Shown here: one piece after another, positions 46,432 to 54,808 of the stretch
Numbering within the stretch: position 1 is the stretch's first letter
Layout of the letters: each line of letters opens with the position of its first letter
NCBI RefSeq assembly: GCF_900455735.1
Contig: NZ_UAUI01000005.1
Span: forward strand, 62,001 to 126,000
Direction: 5' to 3'
Length of the DNA stretch: 64,000 bases
From: Rhodococcus wratislaviensis
GTDB taxonomy: Bacteria > Actinomycetota > Actinomycetes > Mycobacteriales > Mycobacteriaceae
Made by a program: the position numbers and the translations under genes
The notes under the pieces: generated by a model
The model's input: the letters and a program-made list of their open reading frames with translations, nothing else
Database searches by the model: none
Told to the model about the DNA's origin: nothing

Positions 46432-48942
46432 ATGAGCCGCAAGTCAGCAGTGGTCATCGGACACGGAATGGTCGGACATCGATTCGTCGAGGCGTTGCGT
46501 GCGCGCGACGAGTCGGACGACTGGTCGGTGACGGTGCTCTGCGAGGAGCCCCTCCCCGCGTACGACCGGGTGGGACTGTCCTCCTACGTGGGGGCGTGGG
46601 ACCCCAAGGAGCTTGCGCTCGCGGGTAACGACTACCCGGACGACGCTCTCGTCGACCTCCGGATCGGCCGCCGGGCCGCCACCATCGATCGGGAGTCCCG
46701 CAAAGTCACCACCGATTCGGGCGAGGTCGTCGCGTACGACGCTCTCGTGATGGCCACCGGTTCGTACCCGTTCGTGCCGCCGATCCCCGGGCACGACCGT
46801 CCGGAGTGCTTCGTCTACCGCACGCTCGACGACCTCGACGGCATCCGGAAGCGTGCCGACGCGGCCGGCCCCGGCGCCGTCGGTGTCGTCGTCGGTGGTG
46901 GTCTGCTCGGACTCGAGGCCGCGAACGCGCTCAAGTTGATGGGCATGACACCGCACGTCGTCGAGTTCGCGCCCCGGCTGATGCCGCTGCAGGTCGACGA
47001 GGGCGGCGGAGCGCTGCTCGCCAACCTGGTCACCGACCTCGGTCTCACCGTCCACACGGGTGTCGGCACCGCCGGCATCACCGAGGGTCCGGACGGGATC
47101 AGCGTCGAACTGTCCGACGGTTCGGTGATCGAGGCCGCGCTGCTGGTGTTCTCCGCCGGTGTGCGGCCGCAGGACCAGCTCGCCCGCGACGCCGGACTCG
47201 AGGTCGGCGAGCGGGGCGGGATCATCACGGACCTCGGCTGCCGCACGTCGGACGAGAACATCTACGCGGTCGGCGAGTGCGCCGCGGTGGAGGGACGGTG
47301 CTACGGCCTCGTCGCTCCCGGCTACACCACCGCGGAGATCGTCGCGGACCGGCTGCTCGGCGGGGCGGCGGAGTTCCCGGGCGCCGACCTGTCCACCAAG
47401 CTCAAGCTGATGGGCGTGGACGTCGCCAGCTTCGGCGACGCGCACGCTCAGACCCCCGGCGCACTGGAGGTAGTCCTCAGCGACGCTGCCAAGGGCACCT
47501 ACGCCAAGCTGGTCGTGTCCGACGACGCGAAGACGCTGCTCGGCGGCATCCTCGTCGGCGACGCCTCCGCGTACGCCTCGCTGCGCCCGCTCGTCGGCCG
47601 CGAACTGCCGGGCGATCCGGCCTCGCTCATCTCGCCGGCGGGGGAGAAGCCCGGCGCCGGGTCCCTTCCCGACGACGCCGAGGTCTGCTCGTGCAACGGC
47701 GTCACCAAGGGGTCGATCTGCGGTGCCATCGCCGACGGCGCCTGCGACATCGCGCAGGTCAAGAGCTGCACCAACGCCGGAACGACGTGCGGCGGCTGCC
47801 TGCCGACCATCAAGCAGCTCCTCGCGTCGTCCGGCGTGGTGATGTCGAAGGCGCTGTGCGAGCACTTCGAGCAGTCCCGCGCCGAACTGTTCGAGATCGT
47901 GCAGGCCACGGACACGCGCACGTTCTCCGCGCTGATCTCGAAGTACGGGAAGGGTTCGGGCTGCGACATCTGCAAGCCCGTCGTCGCGTCGATCCTGGCG
48001 TCCACCGACTCGGACCACATCCTGCACCGCAACCAGGCGGGTCTGCAGGACACGAACGACCACTTCCTGGCCAACATCCAGAAGAACGGCACCTACTCGG
48101 TGGTGCCGCGGATGCCCGGTGGCGAATGCACGCCCGAACAGCTCATCGTCATCGGCGAGGTGGCCCGCGACTTCGGCCTCTACACGAAGGTCACCGGCGG
48201 TCAGCGCATCGACCTGTTCGGCGCCCGTGTCGAGCAGTTGCCCGCGATCTGGAAGCGTCTCGTCGACGCGGGCATGGAGTCCGGTCAGGCCTACGGCAAG
48301 TCGCTGCGCACCGTGAAGAGCTGCGTCGGATCCACCTGGTGCCGGTACGGCGTGCAGGACTCCGTGGGGATGGCGGTCGACCTCGAGAACCGGTACCGCG
48401 GCCTACGGTCCCCGCACAAGATCAAGTTCGGTGTTTCCGGCTGCGCCCGCGAATGCGCCGAGGCGCGCGGCAAGGACGTCGGCGTCATCGCCACCGAGAA
48501 CGGCTGGAACCTGTACGTCGGCGGCAACGGCGGCCAGTCTCCGAAGCACGCCCAGTTGCTCGCCGGTGGGCTCGACGACGAAACCCTCGTCCGCTACATC
48601 GACCGGTACCTCATGTTCTACATCCGCACCGCGGACCGTCTCCAGCGCACCGCGCCGTGGGTCGACTCCCTCGAGGGCGGGCTCGACCACCTCAAGGCCG
48701 TGGTGTGCGAGGACAGCCTGGGCATCGCCGCCGATCTCGAGGCGGCCATGGCCAAGCACGTTCTGGGATACAAGGACGAGTGGGCGGGCGTGCTCGAGGA
48801 CCCGGAGAAGCTGTCGCGGTTCGTGTCGTTCGTCAACGCGCCCGAGGAGGCCGATCCGACCGTCTCGTTCGACGACACGGGCGTCCGGAAGGTCCCGGTG
48901 TTGATGGGAATGCCGAAATTCGCAGCTTCTACATCGGAGTAA
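46432..48942 (+). CDS. nirB: Assimilatory nitrite reductase large subunit
   Basis: This 836-residue NAD(P)H-dependent enzyme reduces nitrite to ammonium in the cytoplasm. An N-terminal FAD/NAD(P)H pyridine-nucleotide oxidoreductase part (about 1-390) is followed by a BFD-like [2Fe-2S] domain starting at C419-S-C421. The siroheme/[4Fe-4S] domain follows, with ligands C631, C637, C671 and C675 (CVGSTWC and CAREC). The ATG at 46432 has aaggag 7 nt upstream. Length is normal. It lies 52 bp after narK and 81 bp before nirD. Siroheme supply is supported by the chelatase gene further downstream. Confidence 0.96.
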   Translation: MSRKSAVVIGHGMVGHRFVEALRARDESDDWSVTVLCEEPLPAYDRVGLSSYVGAWDPKELALAGNDYPDDALVDLRIGRRAATIDRESRKVTTDSGEVVAYDALVMATGSYPFVPPIPGHDRPECFVYRTLDDLDGIRKRADAAGPGAVGVVVGGGLLGLEAANALKLMGMTPHVVEFAPRLMPLQVDEGGGALLANLVTDLGLTVHTGVGTAGITEGPDGISVELSDGSVIEAALLVFSAGVRPQDQLARDAGLEVGERGGIITDLGCRTSDENIYAVGECAAVEGRCYGLVAPGYTTAEIVADRLLGGAAEFPGADLSTKLKLMGVDVASFGDAHAQTPGALEVVLSDAAKGTYAKLVVSDDAKTLLGGILVGDASAYASLRPLVGRELPGDPASLISPAGEKPGAGSLPDDAEVCSCNGVTKGSICGAIADGACDIAQVKSCTNAGTTCGGCLPTIKQLLASSGVVMSKALCEHFEQSRAELFEIVQATDTRTFSALISKYGKGSGCDICKPVVASILASTDSDHILHRNQAGLQDTNDHFLANIQKNGTYSVVPRMPGGECTPEQLIVIGEVARDFGLYTKVTGGQRIDLFGARVEQLPAIWKRLVDAGMESGQAYGKSLRTVKSCVGSTWCRYGVQDSVGMAVDLENRYRGLRSPHKIKFGVSGCARECAEARGKDVGVIATENGWNLYVGGNGGQSPKHAQLLAGGLDDETLVRYIDRYLMFYIRTADRLQRTAPWVDSLEGGLDHLKAVVCEDSLGIAADLEAAMAKHVLGYKDEWAGVLEDPEKLSRFVSFVNAPEEADPTVSFDDTGVRKVPVLMGMPKFAASTSE

Positions 48943-48980
48943 TCCCCGCTTAACGCTGCGGAAACACCGACCCCGAACGA

Positions 48981-49000
48981 TGTATCCAAGCACGGATACA
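48981..49000. promoter_or_regulatory. Perfect inverted repeat between nirB and nirD
   Basis: TGTATCC (48981-48987) and GGATACA (48994-49000) form a 7-bp dyad with a 6-bp spacer. It lies 38 bp past the nirB stop and 11 bp before the nirD ribosome site. It may be an operator or an mRNA hairpin setting the nirB:nirD ratio. Confidence 0.45.
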
Positions 49001-49023
49001 CACCAGCCCGAAGGAGGACTGTG

Positions 49024-49425
49024 ATGACCGTCGTCGACATGAACGTGCACAGTGCCAGTGGAACCAGGCGTGAAAGCGTCCAGTCAGGCCGTCTCGAATG
49101 GACGTCCGCGTGCCCGCTCAGCCAGCTGATTCCCGGTCTCGGGGTGGCGGTGCTGCTGCGGGGCGGGGAGCAGGTGGCACTGTTCCTGCTCGAGGACGGA
49201 TCGCTGCGCGCCGTGGGCAACATCGACCCGTTCGGGCGCGCGGCCGTGATGTCCCGCGGCCTCGTTGGTGACCGGGCCGGCGAGCCTACCGTGGCGTCGC
49301 CGCTGCTCAAGCAGGTGTTCTCGCTGGTCGACGGACGCTGCCTCGACGACGAGTCGGTGCGGCTGCCCGTGTACGACGTGCGGGTGTGGGCCGGCGTCGT
49401 CCAGGTTCACAGCACGAACGCGTGA
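49024..49425 (+). CDS. nirD: Nitrite reductase small subunit
   Basis: This 133-residue Rieske-fold subunit of NirBD lacks the cluster-binding Cys/His pairs, as usual for NirD. Recognisable segments are GVAVLLRGGEQVALFLLEDG, GNIDPFGRAAVMSRG and SLVDGRCLDDESVRLPVYDV. The ATG at 49024 has aaggagg 5 nt upstream; a GTG one codon earlier is also possible. Its stop overlaps the next start (GTGA), so translation of the HemD-like gene is coupled to it. Confidence 0.93.
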   Translation: MTVVDMNVHSASGTRRESVQSGRLEWTSACPLSQLIPGLGVAVLLRGGEQVALFLLEDGSLRAVGNIDPFGRAAVMSRGLVGDRAGEPTVASPLLKQVFSLVDGRCLDDESVRLPVYDVRVWAGVVQVHSTNA

Positions 49426-50579
49426 ACGACGACACGCCGCTGTGCGGGTTCACGATCGGAATCACGGCGTCCCGGCGTGCGGAAGAGTTCGCCACGCTGC
49501 TGACGCGGCGCGGCGCCACCGTCGTGCACGCCCCGGCCATCCGCATCATCCCGCTGGCCGACGACACGGAACTCGAGCGCGTCACACGCCAGATCATCGA
49601 CAACCCGCCGGAGATCGTCGTCGCGACGACGGGGATCGGCTTCCGCGGCTGGATGGAGGCCGCGGACGGCTGGGGCGAAGCGGAGGAGCTCGGCAGGGCA
49701 CTGGCCTCGAGCCGCCTGCTGGCCCGCGGACCCAAGGCAAAGGGCGCGATCCGGGCCGCAGACCTGCGGGAAGAGTGGTCACCCGCCTCGGAGTCGTCGG
49801 CGGAGGTGCTCGATCACCTGCTCGGTGAGGGCGTCGAAGGCAAGCGCATCGCGGTCCAGCTGCACGGTGCCACCACGGAATGGGAGCCGGTCGCGGACTT
49901 CTGCGAGGTGCTCCGCTGCGCGGGCGCCGACGTGATCGCCGTCCCCGTCTACCGGTGGACGCCGCTCGAGGACCAGGCCCCGATGGACCGGATGATCGAA
50001 CTGATCGCCTCCGGCGGACTCGACGCGGTCAGCTTCACCAGCGCACCGGCGGTGGCCTCGCTGCTGACCCGCGCCAAGGAGACCGGAATGATCGAGATGG
50101 TGCTGCACTCGTTCCGGCACCGAGTTCTCGCGGCCTGCGTGGGACCGGTGACCGCCGGACCGCTGCGCGAACTCGAGGTGCCGACGACGATGCCGGCACG
50201 CTCGCGGCTGGGGGCACTCGCCCGGCACATCGCCGACGAGCTGCCGAGGCGGGCGAACAAGATCCAGACCGCCGGACACGAGCTGAGCATCCGCGGCGGA
50301 TGCGTCGTCGTCGACGGCGAGGTGCGGCAGCTGCCCCCCGCCGCCATGTCGCTGATGCGCACACTCGGCGCCCGTCCCGGCCGGGTCGTGCCGCGGGACG
50401 AACTGCTCGCGGCGCTGCCCGGTGGCGGCGGCGACACCCACGCCGTGGAGACGGCCGTGGCGAGGCTGCGCGCATCCCTGGGCGCACCGAAAGCCGTCCA
50501 GACGGTGGTCAAGCGGGGATATCGCCTCGCGCTCGACCCCGTCGACTGCGTCGATTCACGTGAGGAGGGACAGCAGTGA
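49422..50579 (+). CDS. HemD-like uroporphyrinogen-III synthase domain fused to a winged-helix domain
   Basis: This 385-residue fusion has a two-lobed HemD fold at residues 1 to about 265 (FTIGITASRRAEEFATLL, FTSAPAVASLL). An OmpR-type winged helix follows from about residue 290 to the end (GEVRQLPPAAMSLMRTL and VETAVARLRASLG, ending VVKRGYRLAL). The same architecture occurs in M. tuberculosis Rv0260c beside nitrate/nitrite genes, where it is annotated as a transcriptional regulator. It may sense a tetrapyrrole or act on the nir genes; synthase activity is not certain. It is coupled to nirD upstream and to the chelatase downstream by GTGA overlaps. Confidence 0.88.
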   Translation: MNDDTPLCGFTIGITASRRAEEFATLLTRRGATVVHAPAIRIIPLADDTELERVTRQIIDNPPEIVVATTGIGFRGWMEAADGWGEAEELGRALASSRLLARGPKAKGAIRAADLREEWSPASESSAEVLDHLLGEGVEGKRIAVQLHGATTEWEPVADFCEVLRCAGADVIAVPVYRWTPLEDQAPMDRMIELIASGGLDAVSFTSAPAVASLLTRAKETGMIEMVLHSFRHRVLAACVGPVTAGPLRELEVPTTMPARSRLGALARHIADELPRRANKIQTAGHELSIRGGCVVVDGEVRQLPPAAMSLMRTLGARPGRVVPRDELLAALPGGGGDTHAVETAVARLRASLGAPKAVQTVVKRGYRLALDPVDCVDSREEGQQ

Positions 50580-51280
50580 ACGAGACAGCACTGGTACTGG
50601 TGGCACACGGAACGCGGAGTCCCCGGGGCGTGGAGATGATCGCCGCGCTCGCCGACGCCGTCGCCGAGCAGGTCGGACCGACCCGGGTGTCCTTCGTGGA
50701 CGTTCTCGGGCCGTCGCCCGCCGAGGTGCTCCGCGACATCACCGGGCCCGCCGTCGTGGTCCCGGCGTTCCTCGCGTCGGGCTACCACGTCCACACCGAT
50801 GTTCCGCGGGAAGTCGCGGACAGCGGTCACCCGTCGGTGGCCGTGACCCGGGCGCTGGGACCGGACCCCGTTCTCGCGGAGGTCCTGCTGCGGCGGCTGG
50901 TCGACGCGGGCTGGCGGCCCGGCGACGCGGTCGTGCTCGCCGCGGCCGGCTCGTCCGACCCGCGGGCCCTGCGCGACGTCCGGCGCGCCGCGGCGCTGCT
51001 GTCGGAACTCGTGGCGTCGCGGGTCCGGATCGGCTACGTGGCGACAGCGCAGCCGCGCGTCCCCGACGTGGTGGCCGGGCTGCGGGCGGACGGCGAGAAG
51101 CGCGTGTTCGTCGCGTCGTATCTCCTGGCCCACGGACTGTTCCACGCGCGTCTCGCCGATGCCGGTGCGGACGGAGTAGCCGAGCCGCTCGGTGTCGATC
51201 CGGCCATCGTCGGCCTTGTGGCGGAGCGCTACCGCAGTGGAATTCCGGCCGCGCTGCGCACACTGTCGTTCCAGCGCTGA
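50576..51280 (+). CDS. Sirohydrochlorin chelatase (CbiX/SirB-like)
   Basis: The 234-residue class II chelatase inserts metal (iron for siroheme, cobalt for cobalamin) into sirohydrochlorin. Metal-binding histidines are visible in VAHGTRSP (H11), SGYHVHTDVP and LLAHGLFHARL. Two similar halves reflect the duplicated CbiX fold. In this operon it most likely makes siroheme for NirB. The GTG start overlaps the preceding stop. The gene ends 4 bp from the convergent mobA-moeA fusion, closing the nitrite unit. Confidence 0.88.
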   Translation: MNETALVLVAHGTRSPRGVEMIAALADAVAEQVGPTRVSFVDVLGPSPAEVLRDITGPAVVVPAFLASGYHVHTDVPREVADSGHPSVAVTRALGPDPVLAEVLLRRLVDAGWRPGDAVVLAAAGSSDPRALRDVRRAAALLSELVASRVRIGYVATAQPRVPDVVAGLRADGEKRVFVASYLLAHGLFHARLADAGADGVAEPLGVDPAIVGLVAERYRSGIPAALRTLSFQR

Positions 51281-51284
51281 ACCG

Positions 51285-53033
51285 TCAGCGCGGTAGCGGG
51301 ATCAGCTCGGCCAGATCGCCGTCGGCCGCACCCGCCGGGACCAGCGCGAGCGCCTCGCGGTCGATCAGGCCCGCGAGATGCGCGGTCCGGATTCCGGGGT
51401 CGACACGCCACGTGCCGTCCGGTTGCGGGACGGCGGGCAGGATCCGGGTGGCGTCGCCACTGACCTCGGACGCATTCGCGATACGTCCCAGCTGACGCGG
51501 CGCCGGGGTGCGACCGGTGAGTGCGGCCGCGATGGACGGAACCGTGGTCAGGAGCGTGACGACCGCGGCGTACGGGTTTCCGGGCAGCCCCAGCACCACC
51601 CGACCGTCGGGTAGCAGGGCGGTCACCTGCGAACCGCCCGGGCGGCACCGCACCCGCCCCACCACGATCCGGGCCTCCGCCCGGTCGAGCGCGGCACGCA
51701 ACTGGTCGGCCGCGCCGCCACCGGTCGCCCCGACGATCACGATCAGATCGGGCTGGCGGACTTCCCGGAACAGTTCGTCGAAGCTGTCGGACGTGTCCCG
51801 CAGGTGGGTGTCGGCGACCGTCCGGATGCCGCACCACGAGAGGAACTGGGGGAGAACGGGTCCCAGGGCGTCCCGCGTCTGCCCGTGTCGCAGCGGACCG
51901 TCCCGCCGGATCTCGTCACCCGTCACCACCACGTGTGCGCGGACGGGGCCGCGAACCCCCGCGGTGGTCACCTCCGCGCTCGCGGCGGCGGAGACGAGTG
52001 CGGGCGTGACGGCCGTGCCCTCCACTGCGAGCCGGTACCCCTCGTGCCAGTCCTCCCCGCGCCGCCGCGCGTCGTCGCGCACGGGGGCGTCCTCCTTGCG
52101 GGACAGTCGCGGTCCCTCGGAAATGTCTGTCACCACGGCGAATTCGTCCCGCACGATGGCGGTGGCACCGCTGGGGAGGTGCGCGCCCGTCGCGATCCGG
52201 GCCGCTTCGCCCTCCGCCAGCTCGAGTTCCTCGGAGCTCCCCGCGTACCGGATGTCGTCGCGCAGCACCCACGGACCGTCGCCTGCGACGGCGTATCCGT
52301 CCATGGCGGAGACGGCGATGCGAGGCAGAGCTTCGGCGGCGAGCAGCGGCTCGGCGAGGGTGGCGCCGAGCGACGTGCCGAGTGCCGCGGACCGCGGTGG
52401 GAGCGGGGGGACGGCGGTCAGGATCGCGTCCCGGGCCTCGTCGATCGTGACCGGCGTCGCCGCGGCCCTGCTCCGGGCTCGCTCGACGTCCTCCGGTGTG
52501 TCGCAGTCCGTGACGCCGCGGAAGAGGACCGTGTCGAACGTGTCCGGAACGAGTGCCTTCATGGGCTGGTTGACCGCCGATCCGAGCGAGCGCACACGGT
52601 CGGTCAACGCGCCGACGCGCCACGCGGACAACAGGAACTGCAGGCGGCCCGACTCGTCGATCGCGAACACGGTGTCGGCGTCCTGCACGGCGGCGGCGAG
52701 GGCCGCCACCATCGTGGGTTCCGCGAACGGCAGGTCCGACGCGAGCAGAATCACCCGGTCGTCCGGTTCGGCGTCGAGCACGGCGAGTCCGGCGGCCACC
52801 CCCGCGACCGGCCCGGCGCCCGGCGGCGTCTCCTGCGTCTGGAGCACCGTCGAATCGAGGTCGGCGCGCCGAGGTCCCACGACGACGATGCGCTCACAGT
52901 CGTCGACGGCGTCGAGAGCGGTGTCGAGCATCCGGCGTCCGCCGACCACCACGGCCGGCTTGTCGACGCCGCCCATCCGAGTGGCTCGTCCACCGGCGAG
53001 GACGATCGCGTGAACGGGTGCGGCAGAGTTCAT
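51285..53033 (-). CDS. MobA-MoeA fusion protein of molybdenum cofactor synthesis
   Basis: The 582-residue fusion joins two late steps of molybdenum cofactor assembly. Residues 1 to about 195 form a MobA-type nucleotidyltransferase with the GTP motif VLAGGRATRMGGVDK and LLASDLPF. The rest is a MoeA-type molybdopterin molybdotransferase, with SAMDGYAVAG, ARIATGAHLPSGATAIV, VVVTGDEI and GLPGNPYAAVV. The expected product supports molybdenum enzymes such as the assimilatory nitrate reductase encoded elsewhere. The ATG at 53033 gives a proper MobA N-terminus. A small membrane ORF may precede it in the same transcript. It converges on the chelatase gene. Confidence 0.9.
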   Translation of the reverse strand: MNSAAPVHAIVLAGGRATRMGGVDKPAVVVGGRRMLDTALDAVDDCERIVVVGPRRADLDSTVLQTQETPPGAGPVAGVAAGLAVLDAEPDDRVILLASDLPFAEPTMVAALAAAVQDADTVFAIDESGRLQFLLSAWRVGALTDRVRSLGSAVNQPMKALVPDTFDTVLFRGVTDCDTPEDVERARSRAAATPVTIDEARDAILTAVPPLPPRSAALGTSLGATLAEPLLAAEALPRIAVSAMDGYAVAGDGPWVLRDDIRYAGSSEELELAEGEAARIATGAHLPSGATAIVRDEFAVVTDISEGPRLSRKEDAPVRDDARRRGEDWHEGYRLAVEGTAVTPALVSAAASAEVTTAGVRGPVRAHVVVTGDEIRRDGPLRHGQTRDALGPVLPQFLSWCGIRTVADTHLRDTSDSFDELFREVRQPDLIVIVGATGGGAADQLRAALDRAEARIVVGRVRCRPGGSQVTALLPDGRVVLGLPGNPYAAVVTLLTTVPSIAAALTGRTPAPRQLGRIANASEVSGDATRILPAVPQPDGTWRVDPGIRTAHLAGLIDREALALVPAGAADGDLAELIPLPR

Positions 53034-53055
53034 TCCCTCATGCTGCCGCACACCC

Positions 53056-53181
53056 TCAGTCGCTGTGCAGGTGGCTGCGCGGAGGTCCGGCGAGCCCGGA
53101 CCGTCCGCCGTGCGCCGTGCTGACGCAGAGCCAGGCCACCGACGCCAGGCTGAGGGCCAAGAGGATTCCAATTACCAGCAT
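53056..53181 (-). CDS. Possible 41-residue membrane miniprotein upstream of mobA-moeA
   Basis: The ORF starts MLVIGILLALSLASVAWLCV, one clear transmembrane helix, and continues with a short polar tail rich in Gly, Pro and Ser. It ends 22 bp before the mobA-moeA start in the same direction. There is no ribosome site; GACAAT (minus strand, 53193-53188) lies 6 bp before the ATG and could be the -10 of a leaderless mRNA. No family is recognised. It may be a chance ORF. Confidence 0.35.
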   Translation of the reverse strand: MLVIGILLALSLASVAWLCVSTAHGGRSGLAGPPRSHLHSD

Positions 53182-53198
53182 GTATCGATTGTCGGGGC

Positions 53199-53240
53199 AA
53201 AGTGGACCGCGAATTCCAGTCCTCTGTGGGAAAGTGGCCT
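53199..53240 (+). promoter_or_regulatory. Two direct repeats AAAGTGG-CC, likely MocR operator
   Basis: AAAGTGGACC (53199-53208) and AAAGTGGCCT (53231-53240) are direct repeats 32 bp apart, about three helical turns. They lie just upstream of the mocR start and beside the start of the small minus-strand ORF. The sequence resembles AAAGTGGWCTA, the motif bound by PdxR-type MocR proteins. Confidence 0.6.
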
Positions 53241-53242
53241 GT

Positions 53243-54688
53243 ATGAGTGTCGAACCAGTCCGAAGCGTCTCGGCAGCCGAGTTGGCGGTGCTGCTCGGTG
53301 CGGCGCCTACCGGCGGGCAACCGCTGTACCGCGGGCTCGCCGACGCCCTCCGCGAGAGGGTGGCGGACGGGTCGATGGCCGTGGGAGTCCGGCTGCCCGC
53401 CGAACGGGCCCTCGCGGAGGAGCTGCGGCTCAGCCGGGTGACCGTCAGTGCCGCGTATCGCGAACTGCGCGAGTCCGGTTGGGTGTCGGCGCGGCACGGA
53501 TCGGGCACGTTCGTGGCGATGCCGTCGGGTCCGCCGGCGTGGGGGAGCATGGTGGGCGCGCCGGTGGACGGTGTCATCGACCTCGTCAACGCCGCGCCTG
53601 CGGCCGCCCCCGAGCTCAGGGAGGCGTATCTCGACGCAGTCGACGAGCTGCCCCGTTTCATGCCCCAGCACGGTTACCACCCCGGCGGACTGACGACGCT
53701 CCGGGCGGCGATAGCAGACCATTACACGCGGCGGGGTCGACCCACCACCGCGGACCAGATCCTCGTCACCGGTGGCGCAGGCGATGCCACCGAAGTGGTC
53801 TTCGAGGCTCTGGTCGAGGCGGGCGACCGCGTCCTGGTCGAACACCCGACCTACCCCGGCGCGGTCGAGTCCGTGCAGGCGGCCGGCGGCAGACCCGTTC
53901 CGGTGCCGATCGATGCGACCGACCCGGACGCGTTCGTCGCCGAGGCGGACCGGGCCGCGCGGCAGAGCGCCCCGACGGTGGCGTACCTGATGCCGGACTT
54001 CTCCAACCCGTCGGGGGCCAGGGGGACTCTCGAAGGCAGGCGGCGGCTGGCCGCGACCCTGGCCCGCCACGGCGTGGTGACCGTCGTGGACGAGGTGGCG
54101 GCGGAACTCGTGCTGGACGGTTCGGACGACCTCGAGCCGTTCGGCGTCCCGGTCCCGGAATCGGCGACCGTGGCGATCGGCAGCCTCAGCAAGACCGTGT
54201 GGGGAGGTATCCGCATCGGCTGGGTGCGCGCCGAGGCCGCCCGCACCGCGCAGATGGCCAAGATCATGGCGCGCAGGCAATTGTCGGTCTCGGTGCTGGA
54301 TCAGCTTGCCGCCGTGCGGTTGTTCGCCTGGCACGACCGCCTGGTCGCGCAGCGCCGCCGCGACCTGCGGGTGCAGCGGAACGCGCTCGCGGCGGCGGTG
54401 GACGAGCGGTTGCCCGGGTGGGACTACGTGCTGCCCGCCGGGGGACTGTCCCTGTGGTGCACGCTTCCTGCCGGAACGAGTTCGACGGAACTCGTCGCCT
54501 CGGCGCGGTCGAGGGGCTTGCTCCTGGCTCCCGGGCCCCGGTTCGGTACCGGTCATCTGTTCGACGACCACCAGCGGTTGCCCTTCACGCGGCCGGTGTC
54601 CGAGCTGACCGCGGCCGTGAATGTCCTTGCCACCCTGGTCGTGTCCGGCGACGCCTCGATGTCCGCGACGCCGACGCTCGTCGTGTGA
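53243..54688 (+). CDS. MocR-family regulator (GntR domain fused to aminotransferase fold)
   Basis: The 481-residue protein has an N-terminal GntR winged helix (about residues 18-92, RLPAERALAEELRLSRVTVS and RHGSGTFV). A fold-type I aminotransferase domain follows, with the PLP lysine K317 in SLSKTVWGG, plus YLMPDFSNPSG and TGGAGDATEVVFEAL. MocR proteins use PLP as effector to control vitamin B6, GABA or transport genes. Its operator-like repeats resemble those of PdxR, but no pdxS or pdxT gene is adjacent. The ATG at 53243 lies directly after the second repeat and lacks a ribosome site. It diverges from the small ORF and mobA-moeA. Confidence 0.9.
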   Translation: MSVEPVRSVSAAELAVLLGAAPTGGQPLYRGLADALRERVADGSMAVGVRLPAERALAEELRLSRVTVSAAYRELRESGWVSARHGSGTFVAMPSGPPAWGSMVGAPVDGVIDLVNAAPAAAPELREAYLDAVDELPRFMPQHGYHPGGLTTLRAAIADHYTRRGRPTTADQILVTGGAGDATEVVFEALVEAGDRVLVEHPTYPGAVESVQAAGGRPVPVPIDATDPDAFVAEADRAARQSAPTVAYLMPDFSNPSGARGTLEGRRRLAATLARHGVVTVVDEVAAELVLDGSDDLEPFGVPVPESATVAIGSLSKTVWGGIRIGWVRAEAARTAQMAKIMARRQLSVSVLDQLAAVRLFAWHDRLVAQRRRDLRVQRNALAAAVDERLPGWDYVLPAGGLSLWCTLPAGTSSTELVASARSRGLLLAPGPRFGTGHLFDDHQRLPFTRPVSELTAAVNVLATLVVSGDASMSATPTLVV

Positions 54689-54808
54689 AGTACCTGTGAA
54701 TCGAAGTATCGGTCAGAGACCACTTCGGTACCGGGAAAGGGGCTGATCTTTATCGACGCTCTGGCATAGTGATGCCGTCGACCCGCTCGCTGAATTGTGG
54801 GGTATGTC

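Noticed and set aside
44931-46457. Minus-strand ORF opposite narK
   Set aside because: Asp/Arg/His-rich antisense frame; narK has clear signatures on the other strand.
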